NCBI GenBank assembly: GCA_002419585.1
Contig: DIGJ01000023.1
Location: 1 to 64,000, forward strand
DNA: 64,000 nucleotides
Direction: 5' to 3'
From: Lachnoclostridium sp. UBA5725
GTDB lineage: Bacteria; Bacillota; Clostridia; Lachnospirales; Lachnospiraceae
The notes under the pieces: model-generated
What the model was told of the DNA's origin: nothing
Seen by the model: the letters and a program-made list of their open reading frames with translations, nothing else
The model's database searches: none
In this document: positions 62,623 through 64,000 of the stretch, one piece after another
How the letters are laid out: every line of letters begins with the position of its first letter
How positions within the stretch are numbered: position 1 is the first letter of the stretch
Made by a program: the position numbers and the translations under genes

Positions 62623-63735
62623 ATGGCAAGTTTATCACTAAGAAATATTAACAAAACATATCCAAATGGATTTGTTGCAGTAAAAGATTTTAACCTTGAG
62701 ATTGAAGATCGTGAATTTATTATTTTTGTAGGTCCATCCGGATGTGGAAAATCCACAACACTTCGTATGATTGCAGGTCTGGAAGAAATTACATCAGGAG
62801 AATTATACATAGAAGATAAAAAGGTAAATGATGTAGAACCAAAAGACAGAGATATTGCAATGGTTTTCCAAAACTATGCATTATATCCACACATGTCTGT
62901 ATATGATAATATGGCATTTGGTCTTAAACTTCGTAAAACACCAAAAGACGAAATCGATCGTTTGGTGCATGAAGCAGCTAAGATTCTTGATATTGAACAT
63001 TTATTAGATCGTAAGCCAAAGGCTTTGTCCGGTGGACAAAGACAGCGTGTTGCTATGGGTCGTGCCATCGTTCGTAATCCTAAAGTATTCCTTATGGACG
63101 AACCACTTTCAAACTTGGATGCAAAACTTCGTGTTCAGATGCGTATTGAGATTTCAAAATTACATCAAAGACTCGAAACAACCATCATCTATGTAACACA
63201 TGACCAGACAGAAGCGTTAACACTTGGTACCAGAATCGTAGTTATGAAAGATGGTCTTGTTCAACAGGTAGATTCACCAATCGAATTATACAATAAGCCA
63301 AAGAATTTGTTTGTAGCTGGATTTATTGGTTCACCTCAGATGAACTTCATTGATGCGAAGGTTGTTAAAAATGGCGACACTGCTGATTTAGTATTTGGAA
63401 AACACAAAATCAAATTACCTCAACCAAAAGGAAAAGCTCTTTTGGATGGTGGGTATGAAGGAAAAGAAGTTACATTTGGTATCCGTCCAGAAGATATTAA
63501 GGACGAAGAAATCTTTATCAGTACTTCTCCAGATAGCGTAGTAGAAGCAACGGTTAAAGTATATGAAATGTTAGGTGCTGAAGTATTTTTATACTTCGCA
63601 TTAGATCAATACGAAGTTACCGTTCGTGTAGATCCTAGAACAAGTGCTAGACCAGGTGATACCATTAAGATTGGTATGGATACAGAAAAAATTCATGTTT
63701 TTGATAAAGAAACAGAACTTGTTATTGTTCACTAA
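62623..63735 (+). CDS. ugpC: Carbohydrate ABC transporter ATPase, UgpC/MsmK type
   Basis: A 370-residue ATPase of the CUT1 type, energising sugar or glycerol-3-phosphate uptake systems. Walker A GPSGCGKST, Q-loop FQNYALYPHMSVYDN, signature LSGGQRQRVAMGRA, Walker B VFLMDEPLSNLDAKLR, His in YVTHDQTEALTLG, then a TOBE/MalK regulatory domain (about 240-370). No permease or binding-protein genes adjoin, so it probably serves several transporters as MsmK does. Its codon use is stronger and more regular than that of its neighbours, which fits high expression. TAGGGAGGAAATAATAG precedes the ATG. Confidence 0.93.
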   Translation: MASLSLRNINKTYPNGFVAVKDFNLEIEDREFIIFVGPSGCGKSTTLRMIAGLEEITSGELYIEDKKVNDVEPKDRDIAMVFQNYALYPHMSVYDNMAFGLKLRKTPKDEIDRLVHEAAKILDIEHLLDRKPKALSGGQRQRVAMGRAIVRNPKVFLMDEPLSNLDAKLRVQMRIEISKLHQRLETTIIYVTHDQTEALTLGTRIVVMKDGLVQQVDSPIELYNKPKNLFVAGFIGSPQMNFIDAKVVKNGDTADLVFGKHKIKLPQPKGKALLDGGYEGKEVTFGIRPEDIKDEEIFISTSPDSVVEATVKVYEMLGAEVFLYFALDQYEVTVRVDPRTSARPGDTIKIGMDTEKIHVFDKETELVIVH

Positions 63736-63781
63736 AATCAAATAAAAGGACTTGAGTGTTGCAAAAAATATAGTTTACGTT

Positions 63782-63957
63782 CAATTTGCCTATCGGGGCA
63801 CAAATAGCATGCACTCTAACCTCAATACGATTATCAATTTTAATAAGAAAAAAGCAATGAAACTCAAGTGATGGCACTTGAGTTTCATTATATCTTACTA
63901 AAATAATTGTATAATTCGGTTAGAGCACATGCTATTTGTGCCCCGATAGGCAAATTG
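63782..63957 (+). repeat. Long-hairpin element, copy B (plus orientation)
   Basis: 176 bp, arms 63782-63847 and 63894-63957. CAATTTGC/GCAAATTG ends, a 32-bp variable stem with only two adjacent mismatches, the conserved TCAATACGATTATC then AATTTTAATAAG opposite CTTACTAAAATAATTG and AATTCG, and the apical hairpin with CAAGTGATGGCACTTG. Outer flanks also pair (AAAAGGAC near 63746 and TTGCAAAA near 63770 with TTTTGCAA and GTCCTTTT near 63973-63998), so the structure may extend to the window end. It begins 46 bp behind the ugpC stop. Confidence 0.85.
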
Positions 63958-64000
63958 AGATATATTTCATGATTTTGCAACATATGCAGGTCCTTTTATC

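Overview
The window reads as a chromosomal segment of a low-GC, anaerobic Firmicute, most likely a Lachnospiraceae/Clostridium-cluster bacterium. The reasons are AT-rich codon use, strong AGGAGG-type ribosome sites, T-box-type leader sequence, a sodium-decarboxylase (OadB/GcdB-type) fragment, an EFR1-type ferredoxin-flavodoxin, hydrogenase-maturation genes hypA/hypB and a cytoplasmic-membrane transporter repertoire typical of that group. No rRNA, tRNA, CRISPR array or prophage was recognised. Species is not determinable from the sequence alone.

Layout. 1-3.4 kb is decayed mobile DNA: an IS66 transposase tail, small ORFs, a frameshifted gene, and a complete-looking group IIC intron sitting directly behind a terminator hairpin. 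3.7-9.3 kb holds a RelA/SpoT-synthetase-domain protein, a transglutaminase-like protein convergent with an HExxH protein, the remains of a T-box-controlled valyl-tRNA synthetase gene, a PhzF-type isomerase and a flavodoxin-ferredoxin. 9.3-18 kb holds small stress genes (27-residue peptide, HMA-like protein, Csp), a MerR/TipAS regulator with a textbook 19-bp-spacer promoter, a lipoprotein, an HTH-membrane protein plus serine hydrolase pair, a membrane methyltransferase/MarR group and a LysR regulator. 18.6-26 kb carries a ClC transporter, a HEAT-like protein and a complete potABCD polyamine ABC transporter with a terminator in its leader. 27-32 kb is a four-gene ABC exporter (FtsX permease, ATPase) plus two-component system. 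32.5-40 kb has an ABC-F protein, lrgAB, and a TetR-controlled iron-sulfur/flavin oxidoreductase followed by hypA-hypB. 40-57 kb is a mixture of acetyltransferases, small enzymes, regulators, an HTH-AbrB/acyltransferase/ABC operon, a PutP symporter with a LacI regulator, and MATE and EamA exporters. 57-64 kb has a chemoreceptor, an SDR dehydrogenase, a LytR_C-domain protein, a YitT-family protein and a UgpC/MsmK-type sugar ABC ATPase.

The most unusual feature is a three-copy family of about 180-bp long-hairpin elements (43428-43609, 59233-59412, 63782-63957). Outer boxes, an asymmetric internal loop/bulge segment and the apical hairpin are conserved, while about 32-bp stem segments and the apical stem differ in sequence between copies but stay base-paired. 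Two copies lie in + and one in - orientation, and each starts 22-46 nt behind the stop codon of a gene reading in the same direction. This pattern of conserved unpaired residues and covarying stems suggests selection on a folded RNA or single-stranded DNA and matches no family I can name.
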